From NCBI GenBank assembly GCA_000149265.1, contig CH003212.1, positions 312,721-376,720 on the forward strand: a stretch of 64,000 nucleotides of DNA, written 5' to 3'. Origin of the DNA: Ciona savignyi (taxonomy: Eukaryota; Chordata; Ascidiacea; Phlebobranchia; Cionidae). Position 1 is the stretch's first letter. Each line of letters begins with the position of its first letter. The notes beneath the pieces are model-generated. The model had not been told where the DNA came from and ran no database searches. It saw only the letters and a list, made by a program, of their open reading frames with translations. Position numbers and translations under genes: made by a program. Below are positions 48,243-59,252 of the stretch, piece after piece.

Positions 48243-48520
48243 ATATTCATGTTTATCCCCGTGAATGGGAAAACCAAGGGGCTAATTACACGGACAATCG
48301 TCAGATCACCTCGCGCCCAGTCGGAACTATTGCAGTATTCTGTATGATTCACACGTTCCTTCAACTCAGTGAAACCCATTAACCCGCTGGGTTCAGGCAA
48401 TGTCCGTTAAGTGTCTCTCCCAAGGACACAACTGACTAGCTTGCGACCAGTTTTGTATCTGCAACCTTTCGGCTGAAATGCGACGCATCAGATCACCAGA
48501 CTAACCCGTCGAGTAAGCTA
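48243..48520 (-). mobile_element. SINE copy, inverted and abutting the previous copy
   Basis: Reads ATATTCATGTTTATCCCCGT, AATGGGAAAACCAAGGGG, GACAATCGTCAGATCACCTC, AACCCGCTGGGTTCAGGCAA, CTGCAACCTTTCGGCTG and ends GGTCACCAGACT-like at the head. Tail-to-tail with the + copy. Confidence 0.88.
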
Positions 48521-48972
48521 TTAATGCATGCACAGCTGTGCCCGTTCCAAAAAACGTTTACCCCGATTTCCACTGGTCCGTCAATCAGCGTTAATTTAAG
48601 CACCGAAACTTCCATCTAATCCTCTTACCACATAGCTACAACGCGGTCGACATATTTTATTATTAAACCATTATCAAAAATTCATTCTGGAATACAGAAC
48701 TAAGCACCGCCTGCTTGGAGCCGCAGCTCCGGGAATTTTCATTTGAACTGTATGTATTGTACTGCCTCACCTCGTAATCTAAGAGTAAAGAAACCTTATA
48801 TAATCAGTCGGATTGCGAGGCATTGGAGTTTCCGTTGAGGACTGTTAGTTTGGGATCGTAAGGAGAGAACTAGTTCAAGCAATATGTGCAAACACAAACT
48901 GGAACAAAGCAAATAACAATAAACAGCCGCACACTCATTCGATCTTAACCATCCAAATATTCCGGTGTCTTC

Positions 48973-49252
48973 GACCGGTTTGTCTGGCGGTTTAGTGCAA
49001 CCCTTTTCAGTCAAAAGTTTTCAGGTTCGACACTGGTCGCTAGCTAGTCGGCTGTGTTCTTGGACAAGGCACGGACATTGTCCACACCCAGCGGATTAAT
49101 GGGTTCTACCAAATTGAAGAAACGTGTTTATCATATACAACACACTGCAATAGCTCCGGTAACCTGACGGTGTGCGCTAGGTGATCTGACGATTGCCTAT
49201 GTGTCAACCCCCTTGGTTTTCCCATCCACGGGGATAAACATGAATATCCTAA
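48973..49252 (+). mobile_element. tRNA-derived SINE copy, diverged
   Basis: Head GACCGGTTTGTCTGGCGGTT, TAGTGCAACCC, GACACTGGTCGCTAGCTAGT, CCCAGCGGATTAATGGGTTC, CACTGCAATAGCTCCGGTAA, CCACGGGGATAAACATGAAT, ATCC. Confidence 0.9.
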
Positions 49253-49381
49253 CTCAAACGACGAAAAGCTCAATTGGCACTGTCGTATTCTCAATCACTT
49301 ACAAAAGTTAGATAGATAATGCGGTATAATGTTTAAATTGCGTAGTCTGAAAAAATTACCCATTTTCCAAATGTGACCCAC

Positions 49382-49568
49382 AGGATAGGATAGTCAAATT
49401 TATTCCGGTGAATGGGACACCTAAAGGGGGTTAACATTATTCTGCTGGGTGTAGGGAAAGCATGCTCGTTAAGTGCCTTTCCGAAGGACACAACCCGACA
49501 ACCTAGCAACCGGTTTCGCATCTGCAACCATTTGGCACCGCACTAAACCGCTAGAATAATCGGTCGGC
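49382..49568 (-). mobile_element. SINE copy, inverted, internally deleted
   Basis: Starts AGGATAGGATAGTCAAATTT, keeps GGTGAATGGGACACC and TTAAGTGCCTTTCCGAAGGA, ends CTGCAACCATTTGGC and the head near 49568. Confidence 0.8.
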
Positions 49569-49783
49569 CGTAATGGTTAACTTATCAGCATCTTTGAGAA
49601 GTACCATAGCATTCAACAATCCTGTTTAAATTTGGTAGATTAGGTTGAGCGCAAGGATCTCTAGAAAATACACGCTAAAACTTGCAAGAAGCCATAATAC
49701 TTCTTGTACGTGGTGTGTTTTATGACGTTTAATATATAGCAATTAAAAAAACTGGGCGAACATAAAAAATCCCCCAAAAAATA

Positions 49784-52700
49784 TTACTGCGAATATTTTA
49801 TACTAGAACATAACTCTCTTAAATATATCGTCCCGGATTCAAGTCCAAATTCTTTAACTTTGGTACTAAGTGTTTGTAACAACCCTTCCAAAGCTGTTTG
49901 TAGGCAATCTTTTTGAACCATTGGTTTTGAACTTCGACAAACTTCTTCTAGAATTTTTAAAGCAATTGTCATTAACAAAGCACTTTCACCAGCATATTTC
50001 ACCTATTGTATTACAGGTTAAAATGAGTAAAAACTTTAAATAACATTCGTTACCATTTCGGATTGAGCAATTCTGCTTTTCAAATCGATTGCAGTTGTGT
50101 CATCTGAACAGCATTCCATAATTGCCAATAATGATCCTCTTAATCGTGAAGTATACTTCTCTGGCCATCTCTAAGTACAAAAAAAAACAGAAAATAAATC
50201 ACCGCAAGCCATTTTAATCCAAGATTATACATATCACCTAAGAATTCACATTTTAATTACACTATGGAATCTTATGAGAAGCAATTGTACGGCAACAGTT
50301 CATTGGTAGAGGGCAAAACCTCAAAACCTATTTTCTACTATTTGTGTTTATTCTTAGGAAATACATACTAAGGCCAAACAATCCCATGTGTGAGAACTCA
50401 CAACTTAATATTTTGTTTTACAGAAATTTACAGACGTATTTGAACTACTGTGTTTTAGCCGTTTTTTTCTGCTTCTTTTTTTCCTAACCATGCTAACCTT
50501 CTTTAATGCAAGGTAGGAGCGAAAAAAATAAACTAAAATACTATCTGGAATGTGAGTTATATAAGGGCTTACACCAAAATGTTAAGTCGAGGAATTTTGG
50601 AGAGTTTGTTAAACTACTAGGTATGGGATTAACGCAAGAAAATGGGAAGATGGTTGGAAATTAACTAAAGACTACCTTACGATTTAATAGTACTTTGTTT
50701 TATTATTAAGCATAAACACGGAGCATCCTTGGCAACTACTTTTTTATCCATTTAGCACTTGTTGACGCGACATACAAAGAGGCACAGTCCACACCTTCTA
50801 TCAATGTTCTGTTAAAAAGGTGTATTCTTAAAGAATAAAAAAACATCCAATTATTTGATATATTGGTTTTTAAAAGGGATTGTTAAGGCCTTGGGTTGCA
50901 AGTTGCCTAACACTGGCTATTTCTTCAAACCATGCATTAAAGAAAAATATGTTTGTGTGCATGTACATTTGTCAACCATTGAATAATTATAGCAATATGA
51001 CAAAAGACGGCTACCAACAAAATCATTTTTTATTCATCTTAAGATCTGTAGTGATGTTATATTATTGGTATTTTCTGGGTTACTTTTGATACTTTAATTC
51101 ACCATGTTTCAACTACTTTTAACAAACTGGCCATTTCACAAAAACGTGACAGCCTGCGGGCCACTTTTAACAAAGAAATCATTATGATTAAAACAAGAGC
51201 TTTAACCATTGTGACATCATCGCACTTTTATTTTACTACAAGCATTGCAACATTACAAACAGCCCTACACATACTGTGAACTAATAATTCCCTAACGAGA
51301 TGCCATCATTCATGAAACATTTGTGTGACGTAACAATAAATTCTTAGTCGTAATAAATTTCGAATAAAAATACTAGCATGCAGTGTGTAGTTGGACCACA
51401 CTAGCGGCCGCGTCTGCTATATATATTAAATTCTATCCTTTTTTTTAATGACGTGTTTTAACGACTGTTCGTTTTGCCGGCTTTTCCTGTTCCCGTGTCG
51501 TTATTTTATTCGCTTGCCATTTTTAAATACTAGGGTGAATAAACTAAAAAATAAATAAACTAAACTAAATACTACTTTAATGATTAGTTATTTAGAAGTT
51601 TAAAAAAGGCACTTAAATAAAAAAACTTAAATGTTTTACTCAATGACAAGCATAAGGTTTTTTAAGTCTAAACAAAAGATGTTGCTCAACTTAAATTTTG
51701 TTTTAACCTAAAAAAATTAAATTAATGAACAATTTCAACGATATTTACTTCATAAAACAAGATGGTGGTCTTCATTGACAAGTTTGATAGCGAACTCTCA
51801 ATTGCAGAAAGACAAAATTGACTGTAGCAGGATATATTATGAAATTGGTCTGTGCAAAGAAACAGTTGTTGTAAAAATTCATCAGAAAATGATGTCCCCA
51901 AAAGTGGAATAAAGCAATCCATGGCAGCAGACATATCAGTTGCATTGAGCAATTTAGCACTTGTCAATGTTGTAGTGGTAGAGCAATTAAATTGATATTG
52001 TAAAGCTGCAGTGATTTCCATTACTTTTTCATGAATCAAATTTAAATAGAGGTATCTTTCTCTGAAAAAAATTATCAACAATTGTTAAGGGATACATAAA
52101 CTTACTTACCTATACAAGACTAAAATGGACAGAAAAAATTCAAACCTAAACCTTGTGACAAGTAAATCTCTTGACAGGAAAGAAGTAATAGATCCAATTA
52201 TCAAAATAAGAACTAACTAGGAAAATAAAATTATAATTAATATTAAAGATTATTTATTTGATAACAAACCACCCTGTCATGTGTTTGATAAAAAATATAC
52301 TTAAAAAATTGAGTTTTTTATATTAGTGAAATTCCTTCGGGTAAAACCCTTAATTTTGGGTTTTGCCATATCTAAGTAATTTTAGATACCATACCTGAAA
52401 GTTTCAAAATCCTAACTAAAATTTTCAAACCCATAACTGAAATTTTCGGTTGGTGTCAACCCCATGTTTAACTACCACTATTTGTATGATATTCATGCGA
52501 GCAGGGTCCCTAACCCGAGGTAACAATCCAATCTCGTTATCTGTGTTTCTTACACAATATATGTTATTGTCAGATATGTTCATGTCAGGTCTATGTTATC
52601 GAACATTCCAGAAAGTTTTAAAAGGACTGCCATACACTTTTGTTTTTGAAAGATAAACACAGTGGTCCCATATTTATCAAACCAAACTTCTTTTCCATGT

Positions 52701-55700
52701 GTAGTTAAAAAAAGAATAATAGTGTCAGATTTACGAATATTTCACCACAAATGATGTAAATTAAAACCTCTTGTCATTGTCAAGCGCTTTGGCGAAATGA
52801 ACCTAAATTCCCAAAACAGCCCGATTTAATTTTTCATAGCTTCGGCAAATTCCCCTAGGGTTTAGTACATAAATTTATGTTTTTACATGTCTGAGTAATG
52901 GTATCTAACAATTCTTTAAGTTTTAATCTGATTTGACGACTCCATGTTGGGGCGATATGGTATGCCTGTAACAATTATGATTTAGGAACGAATCATAATA
53001 TTTTGCTGGGTATTCTATTTCTATTTTTTTATTGATACAGCGGCGGATATGGCTCTAACATTTACCAAATCAAAATTAGAGCAGCTGTTCTGGCGCTATG
53101 CTCAAAAGAAGCAACATTGTAAAAAAATATTGTTTTTGGTTTATATAGAGTCTCCGGGGAATCCCCTAAAATTTATTACCTAAAATTTCTGTTTCTGCAT
53201 ATCTAAAACAAATGACAAAGTTTAATTGCGTTTCCATTACCCCCATTGGTAGATTTCATGGCAACATGACATGCCTGTCACAATCATAATTACCCTAAGT
53301 AAATGTTTTCTTTTAATTGGCACAGAAGTGGCTAACGGTGCAAAATTCCACCAAATATGTATAAAATTGTAGCAGCTGTTAGAGCGCAATGCTCAAAAAA
53401 TTAAGTTTCAAGAAAAAATGCCATTTTGGTTTTTAATGCACAGGGGAATTCCCCTGGGTTTATCACCCACAATTTTGGTTTCGGCATATGTAGTCCAGGT
53501 TGTCGAACAAATGACAAAGTTTCCGGCCCGTTGGTCTAACGGTTAAGTGCGTCGCCTTTCAATCGAAAGGTTTCAGGTGCGAAACTGGTCGCTAGCTAGT
53601 CAGTTGTGTCCTTGGGCAAGGCACTTTACGGACATTGCCTGGACCCAGCGGATTAATGGGTTCTACCAAATTAAAAAAGAACATGTCTATCATATACAAC
53701 ACACTGCAATAGCTCCGGTAACCCGACGATGGGCGCGAGGTGATCTGACGATTGCCCGTGTGTTAATTAACCCTCTTGGTTTTCCCATTCAAGGGGATAA
53801 AAATGATTATCCTATCCTATCCTATCCTTTCATTGCGATTTCATTACTCTTTCCGGTAGATGTGTGTCATGCCATGTCTGTCACAATCACAATTGGAAAC
53901 AAAATATTATTTTTTTAGGGTATTTACCAGGATAGTTTTTTATTTTTTATAAGTGTTAAATCAGTGGCTAATGTACTTACATTTCACCAAATCTGATTAA
54001 ATTGAAATAGCGGTTCTAGCGTTATGCCCAAAAAAGCAATTTTTTAGAAAAAAAATACTGTTTTGTTTTTTAACGTCCCAGGGGAATTTCTCTGGATTAT
54101 TATCACTTAAAATTAGTTCTTGATAATTCATGCTACCTCGCGTAAAGTATCAAGAACTATGATCTGATTATACAATAAGAACTCAATTTCTGATTATTCA
54201 TATAGGCTGTCCGGTTAACAATGATAATGAAATAATTACAAGGTGCTAAAGCAGTTTCACAAAGTAAAATGTAGTTTTAATCTGTTGAAACGAACAGTAA
54301 CACTAAATAAATAAAAATAACTCACTGAGATTGATCCAACTGTATTGGTATTTTAAGAAGATAAGTTATGTGTTTCCATGCCCATAAAGACGCAATTTTT
54401 TCGGTTTCAGTTTTTGTTTCAAAGTAGGTCATTGAGTGAAAACATTCCACAAGAGAAGTTACAACTTGCTTGTCAGCTAGAATTTCACTATGCACACATA
54501 AAACATCAAGAAATTCAGCTAAAATAAAAAATATCCAATAAATTTGAACATGTTATGACATTATATTATGAATGTAATATCAAACTGGAAAGTGAAAAAC
54601 ATGAGTAACCGAACTCTATTTGTAAAATTTGAATTAGACAGTACGAGAGTCCATAACTAGTTTTCAGTAACTGATGTATTCATTAGTTACCAAACACGAT
54701 TATTTTTGTCAGACTTGTGCATGCACATCTAAAACACATTACCTAAAAAGCCTCGCGTGGTATGGTTAGGGTAAAATGAATGTTTAATTCTAGAGTTGTT
54801 CAAAATAAAAGTTTCGGAAATTTTTATTTTTTGATGACGTCATTATCTGGGCGTCCACATCACATTCATTTTTATACATTGGTATAGTTTTTGATCTGTT
54901 TACAATACAGCATAAGTTGCTCAGAAACACATTTTCCTAAATTTTATTATCATTTTGGTTTGGTGACGTCATCAAAAAAATATTAAATCACTAATTTCAT
55001 TTCAGTTCCACCCATCTGAAAGTCTTTTTTTTATTACAAAAAATGTTAGAAAAGAAACTTATATTTTTATCAAGCCCACATAGCTTTTTTCACTACTTTT
55101 CATTGAAACTATAACTGTAACAGTAAAGATACTAAAACCCCCCAAAATGTAAATAAAATATCATATCCGGGACATTCTAAGAACAAAACTGATTCTACTG
55201 CCATAGAGACATCAAATAAAATAAATTCTTTGGGCGTAGTATTAAAAAAAAATGTTTGCGAGAGTTTTCCCTAAAATTAGACCAAAACGTCAACACGGAA
55301 GACCTAACTTTAGCAGTTTCGATAAGAATTTTGTAGATTTTAAATTTTGAATGAGCACTTGTCAAAAAGGTCAATTTTGGTTAACTCGTTGTTAAATCAT
55401 ACACAACACAGTGCAATAACTGTGGTAACCCACTGGTTGGGGAGAGGTGATTAGAGATTAAATGGCGTTTCCCTGCTCAATGTGACGATGCGTGCCGACT
55501 TGCCGGTATTTTAAGAACATCCTGCTTATAGGGTGTATTGTTATCGCGCGCTGTCGCAAGGTCGGCTTCTTCACAAAATAAGGCCACTCTCCGTAATCTT
55601 ATGCTTATCTTATATTCGTTCGTCCAGAGTTAAAACAAATACATGAGTAAACAAGCCGCAGATCGTGACGGCGTTGCCTTTTGTCTTGCCACGGTGATTA

Positions 55701-56347
55701 CTAATAAAAAAATTGGCGCGAATTCAAAATCACATGTATTTAACGCGATTTACGGATAAAAGCGTAATTACGTAATTTTGAATTAACTTACATAACGTAA
55801 TTCCGACGTCCGTTATTACGTAACTGAATGTAATTTCATAATAACGTAACTGAATGTAATTTCATAATAACGTAACTGAATGTAATTTCATAATTACGTA
55901 ACTGACGTCCCGTTGGTTAACCGTTAACCAATGCACAGCCCTAATAATAAACCAAGAAATATGCTGTCACTGCCATTTCACATGATTAAACAGCTGCAAT
56001 GCAATAGGCTGTATTATATCACATAAATCAGTTTTACATCATTATTTTATTTTTAATCGTAAGCAATACATTGCTACAAATTTGTAAGATTTTTATAAGA
56101 ATACCAATAGTTTAAGCAGAGATTACTTGTATGGATACACAAAACTTTAAAAGCATTAAGCTTAACTTACGTAAGGATGGTAAAGCCTGTATTGCTTCAT
56201 CAATTGTTTTATTTTGATTTAAAATTTGGTTCACATCTTGAATAAAATCTCGTAACTCAAGAATTTCTGATTTATTTACATAGTCCTGTTTAAGTTTGAA
56301 CAACCATGAAGCTACAACATTTTCTCTCACGTTCATTGATTTGAGTC
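49784..56347 (-). CDS. Unidentified multi-exon gene, helical HEAT-like protein (partial model)
   Basis: Not recognised. Exons, first to last: 56171-56347, 54326-54518, (one missing), 52152-52216, 51749-52061, 50054-50170, 49784-50002. Borders are GT-AG and adjacent phases agree, except between 54326 (leaves phase 2) and 52216 (needs phase 0): an exon is missing from the model in that 2-kb, repeat-filled intron. The visible ~290 residues are mostly predicted helix with regular Leu/Ile spacing, for example LELRDFIQDVNQILNQ, QVVTSLVECFHSMTYFETKT, FSDEFLQQLFLC, SRLRGSLLAIMECC and LLMTIALKILEEVC, ending SSIKYSQ. That suits an alpha-solenoid (HEAT/ARM-like) protein. The first exon contains an in-frame ATG (MNVRENVV), but a good acceptor precedes it (TTTCTGCAG), so more 5' exons may exist. 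Confidence 0.6.
52330..52450 (+). repeat. Fragment of the GGGGAATTCCCC repeat family
   Basis: ATTCCTTCGGGTAAAACCCT, TTTTGGGTTTTGCCATATCT resemble the start of the array units that follow; a similar piece is at 56745-56810. Confidence 0.55.
52645..54110 (+). repeat. Tandem array of ~300-bp units with GGGGAATTCCCC palindromes (family C)
   Basis: After a ~200-bp lead-in, three units start near 52845, 53155 and 53445. Each begins with a form of GGGGAATTCCCC and then repeats in the same order: TTTGGTTTCGGCATATGTAG-like text, CATGCCTGTCACAATCA, GGCACAG-like text with GTGGCTAA, ACATTTCACCAAATC, GCAGCTGTT-like text, GCGCTATGCTCAAAA, TTTTTGGTTTT. Unit lengths are about 310, 290 and 635 bp; the third contains a ~307-bp SINE, so its own length is about 325. 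The array lies in an intron of the unidentified minus-strand gene. Confidence 0.8.
53523..53829 (+). mobile_element. tRNA-derived SINE inserted into family C array
   Basis: Full-length copy: CCGGCCCGTTGGTCTAACGG, GCGTCGCCTTTCAATCGAAA, CTTGGGCAAGGCACTTTACG, ACCCGACGATGGGCGCGAGG, tail TATCCTATCCTATCC. It interrupts the third array unit between GACAAAGTTTC and TTTCATTGCG. Confidence 0.95.
55390..55465 (+). mobile_element. SINE fragment
   Basis: Only the middle block is left: CATACACAACACAGTGCAAT, AACTGTGGTAACCCACTGG, GAGAGGTGATTAGAGATT. Confidence 0.6.
55815..55908 (+). repeat. 26-bp minisatellite
   Basis: The unit TAACTGAATGTAATTTCATA plus ATAACG starts at 55821, 55847 and 55873, with a partial unit at 55899. 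Each unit junction makes an ACGTAA motif, and the flanks carry more TTACGTAA-like palindromes (for example near 55765-55775). Confidence 0.9.
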
Positions 56348-57207
56348 CTGCAGAAATGGTAAGTTGGTGAGATTTTGGAGCATATATTGTGGTAAATGAT
56401 ACCGGGACTCAGTAGCTGTAGCAATGAATTGTAGCGTTTTAGACCAATTTATTTTAATGTTGCTATCCAGGGAACTTCGGGTTTGCTAGTCATAGGCACC
56501 GAAGGAGCCCTAAGTCCCCCAAACTAAACCCAAAACACCATGCTTATATGCTCAAACAATATATTATATTTTGATTTGATAACTCTTTCTAGACTTTTCT
56601 AGAGTAAAAACTACAGTTTTACCATTTTTGGTGAATGGACTAACATCAAACATGAATAACTAATTTCTAATAGAAATTTGTTCGGTTGCTTTGATCGCTA
56701 AAATATGCTAAATAAAAGTTAAATAGTATTGCACCCATTCTAGAAATTGCTGTGGTAAACCCCAAATTTTGGGTTTTGGCATATCTAGATCATGTTCGCA
56801 ATCCTACTTCTTTACGGTAATTTGAGACGGTAAACACAGTCTTTTAACGCAATTGATATAAAAAGTAAAACTTACAAAACAATATATCCAGGTACGATAC
56901 GTGTTCCTTTTTTCCAAATGACACTTTTAAATACGACAGAGTTGAACGTCAGTATAATGCCAATATTTACAATCTTCACCTTTATTTCACGAAGATCTGA
57001 ACCATCAGCATTACAAACTTAATAGCTAAACATTAAACACTGGCGCATAACCTGCCCTAGAACATGCTGCTTTTAGCCATGTAAACACTGGGGAATTACC
57101 ACTATTGTTACGCAAAAAATAACCAATTAAACACTATGAGTGAGTGAAGGTAAGCTGTGTGGCATAGAAAGACTAACACAATTTTGATAGGTCTCAGATA
57201 TCATGGA

Positions 57208-57385
57208 AACCACTAGAGAGTGTCAACCACTATATTATTATTAACCACTCTTTTTAAAACCTGTTAAGAGTACGATATATGTTTGTAGAAAGAGATCGGG
57301 TTCCCTGGTTACCTCATTACCTTTGTAATGTCTTAAATAAAGAGTATAGCGTTTGTTTCTGCAAGCAGAAACCCAGCATGAACAC
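57208..57385 (-). repeat. Dispersed repeat family B, inverted copy
   Basis: On the minus strand: TTTCTGCTTGCAGAAACAAA, GGTAATGAGGTAACCAGGGA, ACCCGATCTC, ending GTGGTTGACACTCTCTAGT. Parallels the MED8 intron copy at 36258-36445. Confidence 0.75.
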
Positions 57386-57599
57386 AGTTTTGATTGAAAT
57401 ACCATATAAAATTGACGAAACACTACATTGGTAAAACTGTGGGGTTTCAGTCAATTCTGTAAATTCTCGTTGTACCGCCTAACACGTGTGAAGTGCATCG
57501 TGTTTTTATTGAGTATGGTGTATGATGTATGGCAATAAAGTATCAGTTACCACTTGTCGTACTTTTTATCATATTGTTTTTGTCCTTTTATCCTTTTTT

Positions 57600-58205
57600 T
57601 TTCTTTTCGTCAAACGCTTAACAGGCATGGCTTGTGGTTCTAACATCTACCAGAAAAATGTTGGGTAATATACACAAGGGAATTCCCCTGAGAAGAGAAA
57701 AACCAAAATGTTTTTTTTAATTAGCTCTTTTGAGCATAGCGCTTGAACGGCCGAAATGTTAGTTTTTTATCCGCCGTTGTCCCATTGAGCAAAAAGAAAT
57801 AAAATACCTAAAAAAATAGGGAAATACTCTAAAAATTACGACCTGTCTAAAAATTACAACCATGATTGTAACAGGCATGCCATATCGCCCCGACATATCC
57901 AACAAGGAGTCGCCATAGCGGTTTTAAACTATCTGTTGGATTATCTAACAAACATCTAACTTTGATAACATAACTCAGATATGTAAAAACGAAAATAAAT
58001 GTACTAAGGGGAATTCCCCGAAATAATGAAAAACCAATCGGACTGTTTCGGGAACTTACCTTCACTTTACTACAGTGCTTGACAAGAGGCTTAAATGTAA
58101 AACATTTGTGGTTAAATGTTCGTAAATCTAACACGCCTATTCTTTTTTTAACTACACATGGAAAATAAGTTTGGTTTAATAAGTATGGGACCCATGCGTT
58201 TATGT
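57600..58205 (-). repeat. Family C repeat, inverted relative to the 52.6-54.1 kb array
   Basis: On the minus strand it reads ACCAAACTTATTTTCCATGT, GTGTAGTTAAAAAAAGAATA, GGGGAATTCCCCTTAGTACA, GGGGCGATATGGCATGCCTG, parallel to 52670-53000. The palindrome occurs at 57676-57689 and 58007-58020, about 330 bp apart, so this is about two units. Confidence 0.8.
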
Positions 58206-58241
58206 GTAGCAATTTCGCCACTATGTATTATATTATTTGCT

Positions 58242-58538
58242 TAGGATAGGATAGGATATTCATCTTTATCCCCGTGAGTGGGAAAACCAAGGGGGTTATC
58301 ACACGGGAAATCGTCAGATCACCTCGCGCCCATCGTCGGGTTACCGGAGCTATTGCAGTGTGTTGTACATGATAGGCACGTTCCTTTAATTTGGTAGAAC
58401 CCATTAAGCCTCTAGGTTCAGGCAATGTCCGTAAAGTGCCTTGCCCAAGGACACAACCGACTAGCTAGCGACCAGTTTCGCACCTGCAACCTTTCGATTG
58501 AAAGGCGACGCACTTAACCGCTAGACCAACGGGCCGGG
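58242..58538 (-). mobile_element. tRNA-derived SINE, full length, inverted
   Basis: Begins AGGATAGGATAGGATATTCA, then CCCGTGAGTGGGAAAACCAA, GTCAGATCACCTCGCGCCCA, GTGCCTTGCCCAAGGACACA, CGCACCTGCAACCTTTCGAT, and ends with the head CGCTAGACCAACGGGCCGGG. Confidence 0.95.
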
Positions 58539-59083
58539 CTTTTGGGACGCATTATACAGTTTTGTTTTACTGTTTTAACATACAGCCTGTAACCGGCTTA
58601 GGAAACTTATGTTTCCTGACTAATTCTATTCTCACGAACCACGTGTTGTGCCGCCTTTTTTGTACACGTATCCGCTTGTTCTGAAACGTGGTGTTAACGA
58701 ATTAGTCTAAAAATGTGGTCTAACGAAACGACAACCTAAAATACCGTTCTAATGATATGGCAGTCTAAGATTCGAATAAAGAAACCAGAGCATAACAACG
58801 TCTAACGGTACGGCAGTCTATCGTATTCAACCAATGAAAGTCTTAAGAATTTTGTGTAACGAACCAACGAGCGATATTGAACTATTGGAACTGTTTGTAC
58901 TTTACTGTGTCAGTTTATAAATAAACAAGAATAAAAGCCTCTTCCGTGAGTTGTCGGATTGCGAGAGTCAAATAACTGAATACGGTCAGCCAGAGAATCG
59001 TCTGACCAGATCAAGTGTCGAGCAACAGGCACAATTAACAAACATATTTTGGCGACCCGCCACATATGCTTGCAAAAACAAAA

Positions 59084-59252
59084 GGATATAGGATAGGAGG
59101 ATAGGATATTCATGTTTATCCCCGTGAATGGGAAAACCAAGGGGGTTATCGCACGGGCAATTGTCAGATCACCTCTAGCTAGCGACCAGTTTCGCACCTG
59201 CAACCTTTCGATTGAAAGGCGACGCACTAAACCGCCAGTCTAACCGGTCGGA
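59084..59252 (-). mobile_element. SINE, inverted, with internal deletion
   Basis: Starts with AGGATA tail units, keeps CCCGTGAATGGGAAAACCAA, then jumps from CAGATCACCTC directly to TAGCTAGCGACCAGTTTCGC and the head. The middle ~130 bp are lost. Confidence 0.9.

Larger units (their letters stand above)
46034..49783. other. Repeat-rich intergenic region
   Basis: No gene recognised. It contains five SINE copies (listed separately) and a fragment near 46474-46530 resembling the start of repeat family B (GGCTTGCGTATACAAAAC). A short TATATATATATATA run lies near 47676-47690. Open frames at 47259-47453, 48152-48400 and 49106-49294 are translations of SINEs. Confidence 0.6.
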
